Part shown: positions 8,032 through 17,106 of the stretch, piece after piece
How positions within the stretch are numbered: position 1 is the stretch's first letter
How the letters are laid out: each line of letters opens with the position of its first letter
Assembly: GCF_014596475.1 (NCBI RefSeq)
Contig: NZ_MECJ01000033.1
Location: forward strand, 496,001 to 560,000
Source: Streptomyces sp. CBMA152
GTDB lineage: Bacteria > Actinomycetota > Actinomycetes > Streptomycetales > Streptomycetaceae
Reading direction: 5' to 3'
Length of the DNA: 64,000 nt
Program-made: the position numbers and the translations under genes
The notes under the pieces: generated by a model
Databases searched by the model: none
Seen by the model: the letters and a program-made list of their open reading frames with translations, nothing else
Told to the model about the DNA's origin: nothing

Positions 8032-9114
8032 GTGCACTGGCCCGCCGTACTGGCCGCCGGATCCCCGTCCGCCGATCCCACCGGTCCGACGACCACCCCC
8101 ACCCTCGACAACGCCCAGAAGTCGGCCACCGAGGCGGCCGGCTGGGTCGAGCAGAACTGGTCGACGTGGCTCGCCATCGGCCTGCGCATCCTGCTGATCC
8201 TGATCATCGCCTCGGTCCTGCGGGTGCTCATACGCCGGGCGCTCACCAAGCTCATAGACCGGATGAACCGCAGCGCCCAGGCCGTGGAGGGCACCGCGCT
8301 CGGCGGCCTCCTGGTCAACGCCGAGCGCCGCCGCCAGCGCTCGGAGGCGATCGGTTCGGTCCTGCGCTCGGTGGCGTCCTTCCTGATCATGGGCACGGCG
8401 GCCCTGATGATCCTGGGCGTCCTCAACATCAACCTGGCGCCGCTGCTCGCCTCGGCGGGTGTCGCGGGTGTGGCGATCGGTTTCGGCGCGCGCAACCTCG
8501 TCACGGACTTCCTGTCCGGTGTCTTCATGATTCTGGAGGACCAGTACGGGGTCGGCGACTCGATCGACGCGGGCGTGGCGTCCGGCGAGGTCGTCGAGGT
8601 GGGCCTGCGCGTGACGAAGCTGCGCGGCGACAACGGTGAGATCTGGTACGTACGCAACGGAGAGATCAAGCGCATAGGCAACCTCAGCCAGGGCTGGGCG
8701 ACGGCCACCGTCGACGTCCAGGTCCGCCCGAGCGAGGACCTGGGCCGGGTCCGCGCGGTGCTCGCGGAGGCGACCGACTCCATGGCCAAGGACGAGCCGT
8801 GGAACGAGCGGCTGTGGGGCCCGGTGGAGATCCTGGGCCTCCACGAGGTGCTGCTCGAATCGATGGTCATCCGCGTCTCGGCGAAGACGATGCCGGGCAA
8901 GGCGGTGGGTGTCGAGCGCGAGCTGCGCTGGCGTATCAAGGAGGCGTTCGACGCGGCGGGCATCCGCATCGTGGGCGGCCCGCCGCTGACGGAGGCCGCG
9001 GCGGCCGCGGACCCGACGGCGTCGATGGCCGCCCCCTCGGCCCTGGGCAACCCGACGTCCCCCCAGTCCCTGGCCACGGCCGAGATACCGCCGGGCCCGA
9101 GCCTGGCGAAGTAA
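8032..9114 (+). CDS. Small-conductance mechanosensitive channel (MscS family)
   Basis: A 360-aa membrane channel that opens on hypo-osmotic shock. GTG 8032 follows an AGG-rich site. Predicted helices are TM1 at about 44-66, TM2 at about 110-130 and a Gly/Ala-rich pore helix (SAGVAGVAIGFGARNLVTDFLSG, about 143-165). The pore is followed by the MscS beta domain beginning ILEDQYGVGDSIDAG and an alpha/beta cytoplasmic vestibule. The N-terminus has a short Pro-rich extension before the first helix. No operon partner is visible. Confidence 0.92.
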   Translation: MHWPAVLAAGSPSADPTGPTTTPTLDNAQKSATEAAGWVEQNWSTWLAIGLRILLILIIASVLRVLIRRALTKLIDRMNRSAQAVEGTALGGLLVNAERRRQRSEAIGSVLRSVASFLIMGTAALMILGVLNINLAPLLASAGVAGVAIGFGARNLVTDFLSGVFMILEDQYGVGDSIDAGVASGEVVEVGLRVTKLRGDNGEIWYVRNGEIKRIGNLSQGWATATVDVQVRPSEDLGRVRAVLAEATDSMAKDEPWNERLWGPVEILGLHEVLLESMVIRVSAKTMPGKAVGVERELRWRIKEAFDAAGIRIVGGPPLTEAAAAADPTASMAAPSALGNPTSPQSLATAEIPPGPSLAK

Positions 9115-9237
9115 TCCGCGGCGAGGGCGCTCCCGCCGGTTCACATCGGCGTGAGCGCCCTTTGCCGTACCCGGGGGCCAACGCTCCGCCGGAAGTGCGG
9201 ACGGGCACGGAACCACGTCGGACTTCCACAAGACCGC

Positions 9238-9489
9238 TCAGCCGTACCAGTTCACCTGGACGACGACGATTCGTTCACCACGTACGTCCGTGATGTAGGT
9301 GAGCATCACCGAGCCACGGCTCTCGGTTCGCAGTCCCGGGCCGATCCCGGTGTACGAAGCCCCTTCCAGAAAGACCATGGATTCGCGGACGGCGATCTCT
9401 CGCGCCAGCAGACCGACCTCGGCCAACGCCTCGGGAGCCAGTCCGTCGAGCAGATTGTCGGGATCGTGCTCCCAATGCCAGTCAGCCAC
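9238..9489 (-). CDS. Small protein, second gene of a coupled pair
   Basis: An 83-aa product started at GTG 9489, overlapping the upstream stop by 8 nt (GTGGCTGA). The sequence WHWEHDPDNLLDGLAPEALAE leads into a helix and then strands ending RGERIVVVQVNWYG. The helix-then-sheet layout and W/Y-rich end resemble ParE/RelE-like small folds, but I could not match it to a family. Tight coupling to a DUF6247-like protein suggests the two act together. Confidence 0.6.
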   Translation of the reverse strand: MADWHWEHDPDNLLDGLAPEALAEVGLLAREIAVRESMVFLEGASYTGIGPGLRTESRGSVMLTYITDVRGERIVVVQVNWYG

Positions 9490-9835
9490 CCGCGACCTCG
9501 CGGTGTGCCGCCCGCACGATGTCGCCGGCCTCGCGGACGGCCTGGTTCCGCGCCTCGGGGTCAGCGCTGTCCACCCTGCGTTCGGCTGCGTGCAGCCGCC
9601 GGGCGGTCGCCGGATACCTCTCGATCTCCACGACCACGCCCCACCGTTGGTAGAACATCCGGATGGGGACAACGCTGTCCTCCTCCCCCGCCCGGACGAA
9701 CGCGTCCTGGAGTTCCTCGAAGAACTCGGGCAACCGGGACGGGGCAACCGTCGCGACAGCCTGTCTGAGGGCGGGGAGCGTGAGCGCTGGTCTCGGAATG
9801 ATCGGCCCGTCGTTCGCCCCGAACGGCACGGTCAT
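9482..9835 (-). CDS. DUF6247-like small protein
   Basis: A 117-aa product from ATG 9835 with GAAGAGG upstream. The conserved-looking block LPALRQAVATVAPSRLPEFF, then EELQDAFVRAGEEDS, RWGVVVEIERYPATARRL and REAGDIVRAAHREVAGG resembles the actinobacterial DUF6247 family; the family name comes from memory. It is transcribed with the overlapping 83-aa gene. These pairs are frequent in Streptomyces and may be toxin-antitoxin-like, but no function is established. Confidence 0.6.
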   Translation of the reverse strand: MTVPFGANDGPIIPRPALTLPALRQAVATVAPSRLPEFFEELQDAFVRAGEEDSVVPIRMFYQRWGVVVEIERYPATARRLHAAERRVDSADPEARNQAVREAGDIVRAAHREVAGG

Positions 9836-10045
9836 CGGTAGCCTCTTCCACTCGTCGGGCACGCTCCGGCGCGTCATCCACGATAGTGCCGCACAGCCCC
9901 TCGCACCGCTGCCCGGCACTCACGGTACGTCCGGCAGGCATACGTTGTGTCAAGTTGCGCAGGTGCGATCGGACTCGACCAGAACTGCCGACTTCGTTCC
10001 CACTTCGCGCAGGTAACGGATTGACAGCCGCCCGGGGTCAGCCCA

Positions 10046-10075
10046 TTGACGGGGCCCTGACGTGCGGCCTACCGT
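10046..10075 (+). promoter_or_regulatory. Candidate sigma-70 promoter of the csn operon
   Basis: TTGACG at 10046-10051, an 18-nt spacer and TACCGT at 10070-10075. The predicted start lies near 10082, just before the palindromic operator. Confidence 0.55.
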
Positions 10076-10088
10076 CCTCACAACCGAA

Positions 10089-10103
10089 TAGGAAACTTTC
10101 CTA
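10089..10103. promoter_or_regulatory. ROK-type operator palindrome (CsnR box)
   Basis: A perfect palindrome, TAGGAAA-C-TTTCCTA, sits directly after the predicted -10. It matches the TTAGGAAA-type operators described, from memory, for CsnR and other ROK repressors. A repressor bound here would block transcription start, giving autoregulation and sugar induction. Confidence 0.75.
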
Positions 10104-10163
10104 ACAGTGCTCCCCGCGGCAGCGAAACGCGGCGGGCCCCAGCCGAAGGCAGGTGCAACCGTC

Positions 10164-11369
10164 GTGGCGGGTACTACCCCGGGAACCCCGCGCGTACTCC
10201 GCGCGATGAACGACCGCGCCGCCCTCGATCTCCTGCTGGAGCACGGGCCGCTGTCCCGCACCCGGATCGGGAAGCTTACCGGCCTCTCCAAGCCCACCGC
10301 CTCGCAACTGCTCGCGCGCCTCGAAGCCGCCGGGCTGGTCGTCGCGACCGGCACCACCGAGGGCCGCCCGGGGCCCAACGCCCAGCTGTACGCGGTCAAT
10401 TCGCGGGCCGCGCACGTCGCCGGGCTCGATGTCACGCCCGAGCGCATCCGCGCCGCCGTCGCCGATGTCACCGGGGACGTGGTCGGCGAGTTCGAGGTGC
10501 GCACCCCCGGCCGACGCGCCGCCGAGTCCGTGGCGCACCAGGTCACCGACGCCCTCGACGGGGCCGTCAAGGCCGCCCATCTGGTCCGCTCGGACCTGCA
10601 CCGCGTCGTCATCGGCACCCCCGGCGCCTTCGACCCCGGCACCGGCCGCCTGCGCTACGCCTCCCATCTGCCCGGCTGGCACTCCCCCGCGCTGCTCGAC
10701 GAGCTCGCCGCCGCGCTGCCCATGCCGGTCGAGTACGAGAACGACGTCAACCTCGCCGCCATCGCCGAGCAGCGCCTGGGCGCGGCCCGCGGCCACGACG
10801 ACTTCGTGCTGCTCTGGAACGAGGGCGGACTCGGCGCCGCCCTCGTCATCGGCGGGCGGCTGCACCGCGGCTTCACCGGCGGCGCGGGCGAGGTCGGCTT
10901 CCTGCCGGTGCCGGGCGCCCCGCTCGTACGCCATGTCACCAAGGCCAACAGCGGCGGCTTCCAGGAGCTGGCCGGGGGCCAGGTGGTGCCACGGCTGGCC
11001 CGCGAGTACGGCGTGCCGGACATGCCCGGCGGCACCCCCATCGAGGTCGCGATCGCGCTGGTCGCGCGGGCGGCCGAGGCCGACGAGGGCCCGTACCGTC
11101 AGCTGCTCGAAACGTTCGCGACCGGCCTCGCCACCGGTCTCGCCTCCCTGGTCGCCGTGCTCGACCCCGAACTCGTCGTCCTCTCCGGCGCGTTGATCGC
11201 CGCCGGGGGCGAGCCGCTGCGCGAGCTCGTACAGACCGAGCTGGGCGAGCTGGCCGCCTCCCGGCCCCGGCTCGTCATCGGCGAGGTCGACCGGCACCCG
11301 GTGCTGCGCGGCGCGTTGGAGAGCGCGCTTGCCACCACCCGTGACGAGGTCTTCGACACCTCGCGCTGA
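10164..11369 (+). CDS. csnR: ROK-family transcriptional repressor of the csn operon
   Basis: A MarR-like winged HTH (about residues 10-70: LDLLLEHGPLSRTRIGKLTG, then LSKPTASQLLARLEAAGLV) is followed by a ROK sugar-sensing domain (VIGTPGAFDPGTGRLRY, EYENDVNLAAIAEQRLG, FTGGAGEVGFLPV). Gene order repressor-SBP-permease-permease-GH4-kinase is that of S. coelicolor csnR-K, which handles chitosan-derived sugars. GTG 10164 was chosen (AAGGCAGGTG upstream; starts VAGTTPGTPRVLRAMN), 401 aa. GTG 10107 is in frame but lies 4 nt after the operator and lacks a ribosome site. The usual ROK zinc-binding cysteine cluster is not evident, as in several sugar ROKs of actinomycetes. Confidence 0.88.
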   Translation: MAGTTPGTPRVLRAMNDRAALDLLLEHGPLSRTRIGKLTGLSKPTASQLLARLEAAGLVVATGTTEGRPGPNAQLYAVNSRAAHVAGLDVTPERIRAAVADVTGDVVGEFEVRTPGRRAAESVAHQVTDALDGAVKAAHLVRSDLHRVVIGTPGAFDPGTGRLRYASHLPGWHSPALLDELAAALPMPVEYENDVNLAAIAEQRLGAARGHDDFVLLWNEGGLGAALVIGGRLHRGFTGGAGEVGFLPVPGAPLVRHVTKANSGGFQELAGGQVVPRLAREYGVPDMPGGTPIEVAIALVARAAEADEGPYRQLLETFATGLATGLASLVAVLDPELVVLSGALIAAGGEPLRELVQTELGELAASRPRLVIGEVDRHPVLRGALESALATTRDEVFDTSR

Positions 11370-11449
11370 CCCACGCCCGCCGAACCCCGCCCTACCCTGC
11401 CCTGCCCCGTCCTGCCCGCACCCCCGACCCTGCCCCGGGAGACTTCGCC

Positions 11450-12793
11450 ATGTCCACAATCCGCCGGAACCGGAAGGCGGCCGCCGCGCTCGCCGCGTCC
11501 GCCTCCATCGCCCTGTTCGCGTCCGCCTGTACGGGCCAGAGCACCTCCTCTGCCAAGGACGACCCGTCCAAGGAGACGACGATCACCTTCTGGCACGGGT
11601 GGAACGCGCCCGACGAGGTCAAGGCGATCCAGGCGGACGTGGACGCCTTCGAGAAGGCGCACCCCAACATCCATGTGAAGGTCGTCGGCAACATCAACGA
11701 CGACAAGATCAACCAGGCGCTGCGCGCGGGCGGTTCGAACGCGCCGGACGTGGTCTCCTCGTTCACCACCAACAACGTCGGCAAGTTCTGCTCGTCGCAC
11801 GCGTTCGTCGACCTGAACGCCTTCCTCAAGAAGGACAAGATCGACCCCGCGAAGACGTTCCCGAAGGCCATGAACGAGTACACGCAGTTCGAGGGCAAGC
11901 GCTGCACGCTGCCACTGCTCGGTGACGCGTACGCGCTCTACTACAACAAGGACGCCTTCAAGGCTGCCGGGATCGCCGAACCGCCCAAGACGTGGAGCGA
12001 GTTCGCCAAGGACGCCAAGCTGCTGACGAAGACCAAGGGCGACTCGTACGAGCAGCTGGGCTTCATGCCGACCTACCACGGCTACGAGTCGACGACCGAG
12101 CACTACCTCGCCCAGTGGTCACCGACGTACTTCGACTCCAGCGGCAGGTCGAACATCGCCAAGGACCCGGCCTTCGCCAAGGCGCTCGCCTTCCAGAAGC
12201 AGTTGGTGGACGACCTCGGCGGGTTCCAGAAGCTGGAGAGGTTCCGGACCGGCTTCGGCGACGAGCTCGGCGCCAAGCACCCCTTCCACCTGGGCCAGGT
12301 CGCCATGCAGTTGGACGGCGAGTGGCGCCTGGCGATGGCCGAGGAGGCCAAGCCGAAGTTCGAGATCGGGGTCGCCCCGCTGCCCGTGCCGGACGACCAG
12401 GTGGCCACGACCGGCAAGGGTTACGTCACCGGCACCATCGTCGGCATACCCGCCACCTCGGCCAAGCAGAACGCCGCGTGGGAGCTGGTCAAGTTCATGG
12501 CCACCGACACGGACGCGGTGGTGAACTTCGCCAACGCCATCCACAACGTGCCGTCCACCCTGGACGCGCTGAAGTCGCCGAACCTGAAGTACGACCCGCG
12601 CTTCAAGACGTTCCTGGACATCGCGCAGAACCCGAACTCGACGACCACCCCCGCCTCCGTCAACGGCGGCCAGTACCTGCTCTCCCTGCAGAACCTCGGC
12701 TACGACGTCGAGAAGGGCAAGCAGACGGACGTCAAGGCGGGTCTGGAGAGCACCGCCCGGGAGATCGACTCCGCGATCGACCAGGCGAAGTAA
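11450..12793 (+). CDS. csnE: ABC sugar transporter, solute-binding lipoprotein
   Basis: A 447-aa extracellular binding protein (SBP family 1). The N-terminus has RR and a hydrophobic stretch ending FASAC, so Cys27 is the lipidation site. The body begins ETTITFWHGWNAPDEVKAIQ, typical of oligosaccharide SBPs, and ends with an amphipathic helix. It probably captures glucosamine or chitosan oligosaccharides for CsnFG. GGGAG lies 8 nt before the ATG. No ATPase is encoded here, so a shared MsiK-type ATPase elsewhere is expected. Confidence 0.88.
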   Translation: MSTIRRNRKAAAALAASASIALFASACTGQSTSSAKDDPSKETTITFWHGWNAPDEVKAIQADVDAFEKAHPNIHVKVVGNINDDKINQALRAGGSNAPDVVSSFTTNNVGKFCSSHAFVDLNAFLKKDKIDPAKTFPKAMNEYTQFEGKRCTLPLLGDAYALYYNKDAFKAAGIAEPPKTWSEFAKDAKLLTKTKGDSYEQLGFMPTYHGYESTTEHYLAQWSPTYFDSSGRSNIAKDPAFAKALAFQKQLVDDLGGFQKLERFRTGFGDELGAKHPFHLGQVAMQLDGEWRLAMAEEAKPKFEIGVAPLPVPDDQVATTGKGYVTGTIVGIPATSAKQNAAWELVKFMATDTDAVVNFANAIHNVPSTLDALKSPNLKYDPRFKTFLDIAQNPNSTTTPASVNGGQYLLSLQNLGYDVEKGKQTDVKAGLESTAREIDSAIDQAK

Positions 12794-12811
12794 GCCGGGC
12801 CGGTCCATCCC

Positions 12812-13753
12812 ATGAGTACGTACACCCTGCGCGCCAAGCGCCGCCGGGCCGCGCTGCGGACCCTGGCCTTCATGTCACCGTGGCTGATCGGCTTCGGCGT
12901 CTTCTTCGCCTACCCGCTCTTCTCCACGGTCTACTTCTCCTTCACCGACTACGACGGCTTCACGGCCCCCTCCTTCACGGGCCTGAAGAACTGGTCGTAC
13001 GTCTTCAACGACTACCCGATGTTCTGGCCCGCGCTGCGCAACACGCTCTGGCTGGTGCTCGTCATGGTCACCTGCCGGGTGATCTTCGGCCTGGGCATCG
13101 GGATGCTCGTCACCAAGATCAAGACGGGGGTCGGGGTCTTCCGGACGCTGTTCTATCTGCCCTACCTCGCGCCGCCGGTCGCCGCCACGCTCGGCTTCGT
13201 CTTCCTGCTCAACCCCGGTACGGGACCGGTCAACTCGGTCCTGACCGACCTCGGCGTCCCCGCCCCCGACTGGTTCACCGACCCCACCTGGTCCAAGCCC
13301 GCGCTCACCATGCTGGCGGTGTGGGGGGTGGGCGACCTCATGGTCATCTTCATGGCCGCGCTGCTCGACGTACCCAAGGAGCAGTACGAGGCCGCCGAGC
13401 TGGACGGGGCCTCGGCCTGGCAGCGGTTCCGGTTCGTGACGCTCCCGAACATCTCGCCCATCGTGATGTTCGCGGTGGTGACCGGGATCATCCAGACCAT
13501 GCAGTACTACACCCAGCCGCTGGTGGCGGGGAAGGTCGCCTCCGGGATCATCGGGAACTCCGGGCAGCAGTTCGAGCCCGGCTACCCGGACAAGTCGACG
13601 CTGACCCTGCCCCAACTGGTGTACAACCTGGGCTTCCAGCGCTTCGAGTACGGCTCCGCCTGCGTGGTCGCCCTCGTGCTCTTCGCCCTCTCCATGGCCT
13701 TCACCGCCCTGCTGATGCGGCGCCGCGGCGGACTGATCCAGGCAGGTGACTGA
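12812..13753 (+). CDS. csnF: ABC sugar transporter permease
   Basis: A 313-aa membrane permease of the MalF type. Six hydrophobic helices are apparent, from FMSPWLIGFGVFFAYPLFS to the last one near residue 290. The EAA loop reads EQYEAAELDGASAWQRFRFV, the contact for the ATPase. It lies 18 nt after csnE and its stop is 1 nt upstream of the csnG start. Confidence 0.92.
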   Translation: MSTYTLRAKRRRAALRTLAFMSPWLIGFGVFFAYPLFSTVYFSFTDYDGFTAPSFTGLKNWSYVFNDYPMFWPALRNTLWLVLVMVTCRVIFGLGIGMLVTKIKTGVGVFRTLFYLPYLAPPVAATLGFVFLLNPGTGPVNSVLTDLGVPAPDWFTDPTWSKPALTMLAVWGVGDLMVIFMAALLDVPKEQYEAAELDGASAWQRFRFVTLPNISPIVMFAVVTGIIQTMQYYTQPLVAGKVASGIIGNSGQQFEPGYPDKSTLTLPQLVYNLGFQRFEYGSACVVALVLFALSMAFTALLMRRRGGLIQAGD

Positions 13754-13754
13754 C

Positions 13755-14648
13755 ATGGCGACGACCGATCTGGCCTACCCGCCGACGACGAGAGCCGACA
13801 CCCCGGCGGCCCGGGTGGCCCGCCGCAAGGCCGTCCTGCAGTGGATCGCGGTGCACGCGCTGGGCGTGGCGGCGGCCCTCTTCTTCGTGCTGCCGTTCGT
13901 CTTCCTGGTGCTCACCTCGCTGATGGACGACCAGCAGACCCTGACCCGCGATCTGATCCCGCACCACTGGGAGTGGTCCAACTACAAGAAGGTCTTCGAC
14001 ACCCCGGGCTTTCTGACCTGGTGGCGCAACACCCTGCTCTACGCGGGGCTCGGCACCGTCCTCACCGTGGTGTCGTCCCTGCCGGTGGCGTACGCGCTCG
14101 CCAAGTTCCGCTTCCGGGGCCGCAATCTGTCGATGATGCTGGTGATCTCGATGATGATGCTGCCGCCGCAGGTGATCATCATCCCGATGTACCTGTTCTG
14201 GGCGAAGCAGCTGGATCTGTCGGGCACGCTGTGGCCGCTGATCGTCCCGATGGCGTTCGGCGACGCGTTCTCCATCTTCCTGCTGCGCCAGTTCCTGCTG
14301 ACCATCCCCAACGAGTACCTGGACGCGGCGAAGGTCGACGGCTGCGGAGAGCTGCGGACGCTGCTGCGGGTGGTGGTGCCGATGGCGAAGCCCGGCATCG
14401 CCGCCGTCGCGCTCTTCCAGTTCTTCTACGCCTGGAACGACTACTTCGGACCGCAGATCTACGCCTCGGAGAACCCGGGCGCCTGGACCCTGTCGTACGG
14501 CCTTGAGTCCTTCAAGGGCGCGCACCACACCGACTGGAACCTGACCATGGCCGCGACCGTTCTGGTCATGGCCCCTGTCATCCTCGTCTTCTTCTTCGCC
14601 CAGAAGGCGTTCGTCGAGGGTGTCACACTGACCGGAGTGAAGGGCTGA
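13755..14648 (+). CDS. csnG: ABC sugar transporter permease
   Basis: A 297-aa MalG-type permease paired with CsnF. ATG 13755 is preferred because AGGTGA is placed correctly; GTG 13746 would overlap csnF. The EAA loop is EYLDAAKVDGCGELRTLLRV. The methionine-rich helix MMLVISMMMLPPQVIIIP is typical of the second permease. It lies 8 nt before csnH. Confidence 0.92.
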   Translation: MATTDLAYPPTTRADTPAARVARRKAVLQWIAVHALGVAAALFFVLPFVFLVLTSLMDDQQTLTRDLIPHHWEWSNYKKVFDTPGFLTWWRNTLLYAGLGTVLTVVSSLPVAYALAKFRFRGRNLSMMLVISMMMLPPQVIIIPMYLFWAKQLDLSGTLWPLIVPMAFGDAFSIFLLRQFLLTIPNEYLDAAKVDGCGELRTLLRVVVPMAKPGIAAVALFQFFYAWNDYFGPQIYASENPGAWTLSYGLESFKGAHHTDWNLTMAATVLVMAPVILVFFFAQKAFVEGVTLTGVKG

Positions 14649-14656
14649 CGTCTGTT

Positions 14657-15922
14657 ATGAAGCTCGCAGTTGTAGGGGGCGGATCCACCTACACCCCCGA
14701 ACTCGTCGACGGCTTCGCGCGGTTGCGGGACACGCTGGCGATCAGTGAGCTGGTCCTGGTGGACCCGGCGGCCGACCGCCTGGAGCTGGTCGGCGGCCTC
14801 GCCCGGCGCATCTTCGCCCGCCAGGGCCACCCGGGGAGGATCACCACCACCTCCGATCTGGACGCGGGTGTCGAGGGCGCCGACGCGGTGCTGCTCCAGC
14901 TGCGCGTCGGCGGCCAGGCGGCCCGCGAACAGGACGAGACGTGGCCGCTGGAGTGCGGCTGCGTGGGCCAGGAGACGACGGGCGCGGGCGGGCTCGCCAA
15001 GGCGCTGCGGACCGTCCCGGTGGTCCTGGACATCGCCGAGCGGGTGCGGCGCGCCAACCCGGACGCGTGGATCATCGACTTCACCAACCCGGTGGGGATC
15101 GTCACGCGCGCGCTGCTCCAGGCCGGGCACAAGGCGGTCGGGCTCTGCAACGTCGCCATCGGCTTCCAGCGCAAGTTCGCGGCGCTCCTCGACGTCGCGC
15201 CCGGCGAGCTGCATCTGGACCACGTGGGCCTCAACCACCTCACCTGGGAGCTGGGCGTACGCCTGGGCGGCCCCGGGGGCGAGAACGTGCTGCCGAGGCT
15301 GCTCGCCGAGCACGGCGACGCGGTCGCGGACGACCTGCGCCTGCCCCGGCACCTCCTGGACCGCCTCGGCGTCGTCCCCTCGTACTATCTGCGCTACTTC
15401 TACGCCCATGACGCGGTCGTACGCGAGCTCGCCACCAAGCCGTCGCGGGCGGCTGAAGTGGCCGCGATGGAGGGGCAGTTGCTCCAGATGTACGGGGATC
15501 CGGCGCTCGACGAGAAGCCGGAGCTGCTCGCCAAGCGCGGCGGCGCCTTCTACTCGGAGGCGGCCGTCGACCTCGCGGCCTCGCTGCTCGGCGACGGCGG
15601 CAGCCCGGTGCAGGTCGTCAACACGTACAACAACGGCACCCTGCCGTTCCTCGCCGACGACGCGGTGATCGAGGTGCAGGCGCGGGTCGACAAGGACGGC
15701 CCGGTGCCGCTGGCCGTGCCCGAGCTCGACCCGCTGTACGCGGGACTGATCGGACACGTCACCGCGTACGAGGACCTGGCGCTCGAAGCCGCCCTGCGCG
15801 GCGGACGCGACCGGGTCTTCCGCGCGCTGCTCGCGCATCCGCTGGTGGGGCAGTACGACCACGCCGAGGGCCTGACCGACCGGCTCCTCGCGCACAACCG
15901 GGAGCACCTTTCGTGGGTATGA
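14657..15922 (+). CDS. csnH: GH4-family glycosidase (6-phospho-beta-glucosidase type)
   Basis: A 421-aa NAD- and metal-dependent GH4 hydrolase. The N-terminal Rossmann motif is MKLAVVGGGSTYTPEL. FTNPVGIVTRAL, GLCNVAIGFQRK (the metal-ligand Cys region, about residue 170) and HVGLNHLTWEL carry the conserved catalytic residues. In this operon it probably cleaves imported amino-sugar oligosaccharides or their phosphates. Its last bases form ATGA with the csnK start. Confidence 0.88.
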   Translation: MKLAVVGGGSTYTPELVDGFARLRDTLAISELVLVDPAADRLELVGGLARRIFARQGHPGRITTTSDLDAGVEGADAVLLQLRVGGQAAREQDETWPLECGCVGQETTGAGGLAKALRTVPVVLDIAERVRRANPDAWIIDFTNPVGIVTRALLQAGHKAVGLCNVAIGFQRKFAALLDVAPGELHLDHVGLNHLTWELGVRLGGPGGENVLPRLLAEHGDAVADDLRLPRHLLDRLGVVPSYYLRYFYAHDAVVRELATKPSRAAEVAAMEGQLLQMYGDPALDEKPELLAKRGGAFYSEAAVDLAASLLGDGGSPVQVVNTYNNGTLPFLADDAVIEVQARVDKDGPVPLAVPELDPLYAGLIGHVTAYEDLALEAALRGGRDRVFRALLAHPLVGQYDHAEGLTDRLLAHNREHLSWV

Positions 15923-16893
15923 GTGTGCTGGCGATCGACGCCGGCAACAGCAAGACCGATGTCGCCCTGATCGGCCCGGACGGGACGGTCCTGGGCACGG
16001 CCCGGGGCGGCGGCTTCCGTCCCCCGGCCGTGGGCGTGACGGCGGCGGTGAACGACCTGGCGCAGGCGGTCGAAGCGGCCTGGGAGGACGCCGGGCACAC
16101 CGGCCCGGTCGCTGTCGACCATGTGTCGGCATGCCTGGCCAACGCCGATCTGCCCGTCGAGGAGCGGGAGTTGGCCGAGGCGCTGACCGCCCGGGGCTGG
16201 GGCGGGACCGTACAGGTGTACAACGACACCTTCGCGATCCTGCGGGCCGGGCTGCCGCGCGGGGCCGAGCCGCGCGGGGTCGCGGTGGTGTGCGGGGCGG
16301 GCATCAACTGCGTCGGGATGACCCCGGACGGCCGCACCGCCCGCTTCCCCGCGATCGGCAAGCTCTCCGGCGACTGGGGCGGCGGCGGGGGCCTGGCGGA
16401 GGAGGCTCTGTGGTTCGCCGCGCGCGCGGAGGACGGGCGGGGCGAGCCCACCGCGCTGGCCCGCGCGCTGCCCGGGCACTTCCAACTGCCGTCGATGTAC
16501 GCCCTGATCGAGGCACTGCACCTGAAGCGCGTCCCGGCCGCCCGCAGGCATGAGCTCGCCCCGGTCCTGTTCGAGGTCGCGGCGGCCGGTGACCGCGTCG
16601 CGCGGGCGCTGGTGGACCGGCAGGCCGAGGAGATCGTCGCGCTCGCGGTGGTGGCCCTGGACCGCCTCGGCCTGCTCGACGAGGAGACCCCGGTCCTGCT
16701 CGGCGGCAGCGTGCTCGCCGCGCGCCATCCCCAACTGGACGACGGTGTACGGGAGTTGCTGGCGGCCCGCGCCCCCAAGGCGGTCCCGCTGGTCGTCGCG
16801 GAGTCGCCGGTGCTGGGGGCGGGGCTGCTGGGGCTCGATGTGGTGGGCGCCGGGGAGGAGGTGCTCGAACGGCTGCGTCGGCAGTACGTCTAG
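15919..16893 (+). CDS. csnK: BadF/BadG-type sugar kinase (GlcNAc/GlcN kinase-like)
   Basis: A 324-aa ASKHA-fold kinase: LAIDAGNSKTDVALIGPDG is phosphate loop 1, VVCGAGINCVGMTPDGRTAR loop 2, then GDWGGGGGLAEEALWFAARA and LLGGSVLAARHP (adenosine region). Start ATG 15919 overlaps the csnH stop (ATGA), so translation is coupled; GTG 15913 is the alternative. It probably phosphorylates the glucosamine released by CsnH before glycolysis. Confidence 0.87.
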   Translation: MSVLAIDAGNSKTDVALIGPDGTVLGTARGGGFRPPAVGVTAAVNDLAQAVEAAWEDAGHTGPVAVDHVSACLANADLPVEERELAEALTARGWGGTVQVYNDTFAILRAGLPRGAEPRGVAVVCGAGINCVGMTPDGRTARFPAIGKLSGDWGGGGGLAEEALWFAARAEDGRGEPTALARALPGHFQLPSMYALIEALHLKRVPAARRHELAPVLFEVAAAGDRVARALVDRQAEEIVALAVVALDRLGLLDEETPVLLGGSVLAARHPQLDDGVRELLAARAPKAVPLVVAESPVLGAGLLGLDVVGAGEEVLERLRRQYV

Positions 16894-17106
16894 GTGTACG
16901 AAGCCCCCTTATCCGTACGCCCGGAAGGGAACCGAATGGGTGCCATCGGCGTATACATGAGGGGGAAGTATGCGGTGGGGAACGGGGTAGCGGAGAGGGA
17001 CAGGGCCGGGGCGGGCGGGTAACAAGATCAGGTCAGCCCTTGTGTCGTGGCCGGTCCCTGCGTCCATACTGCTGACCAGGCACTGGGTGACCGAGGGGGA
17101 GGTCTA

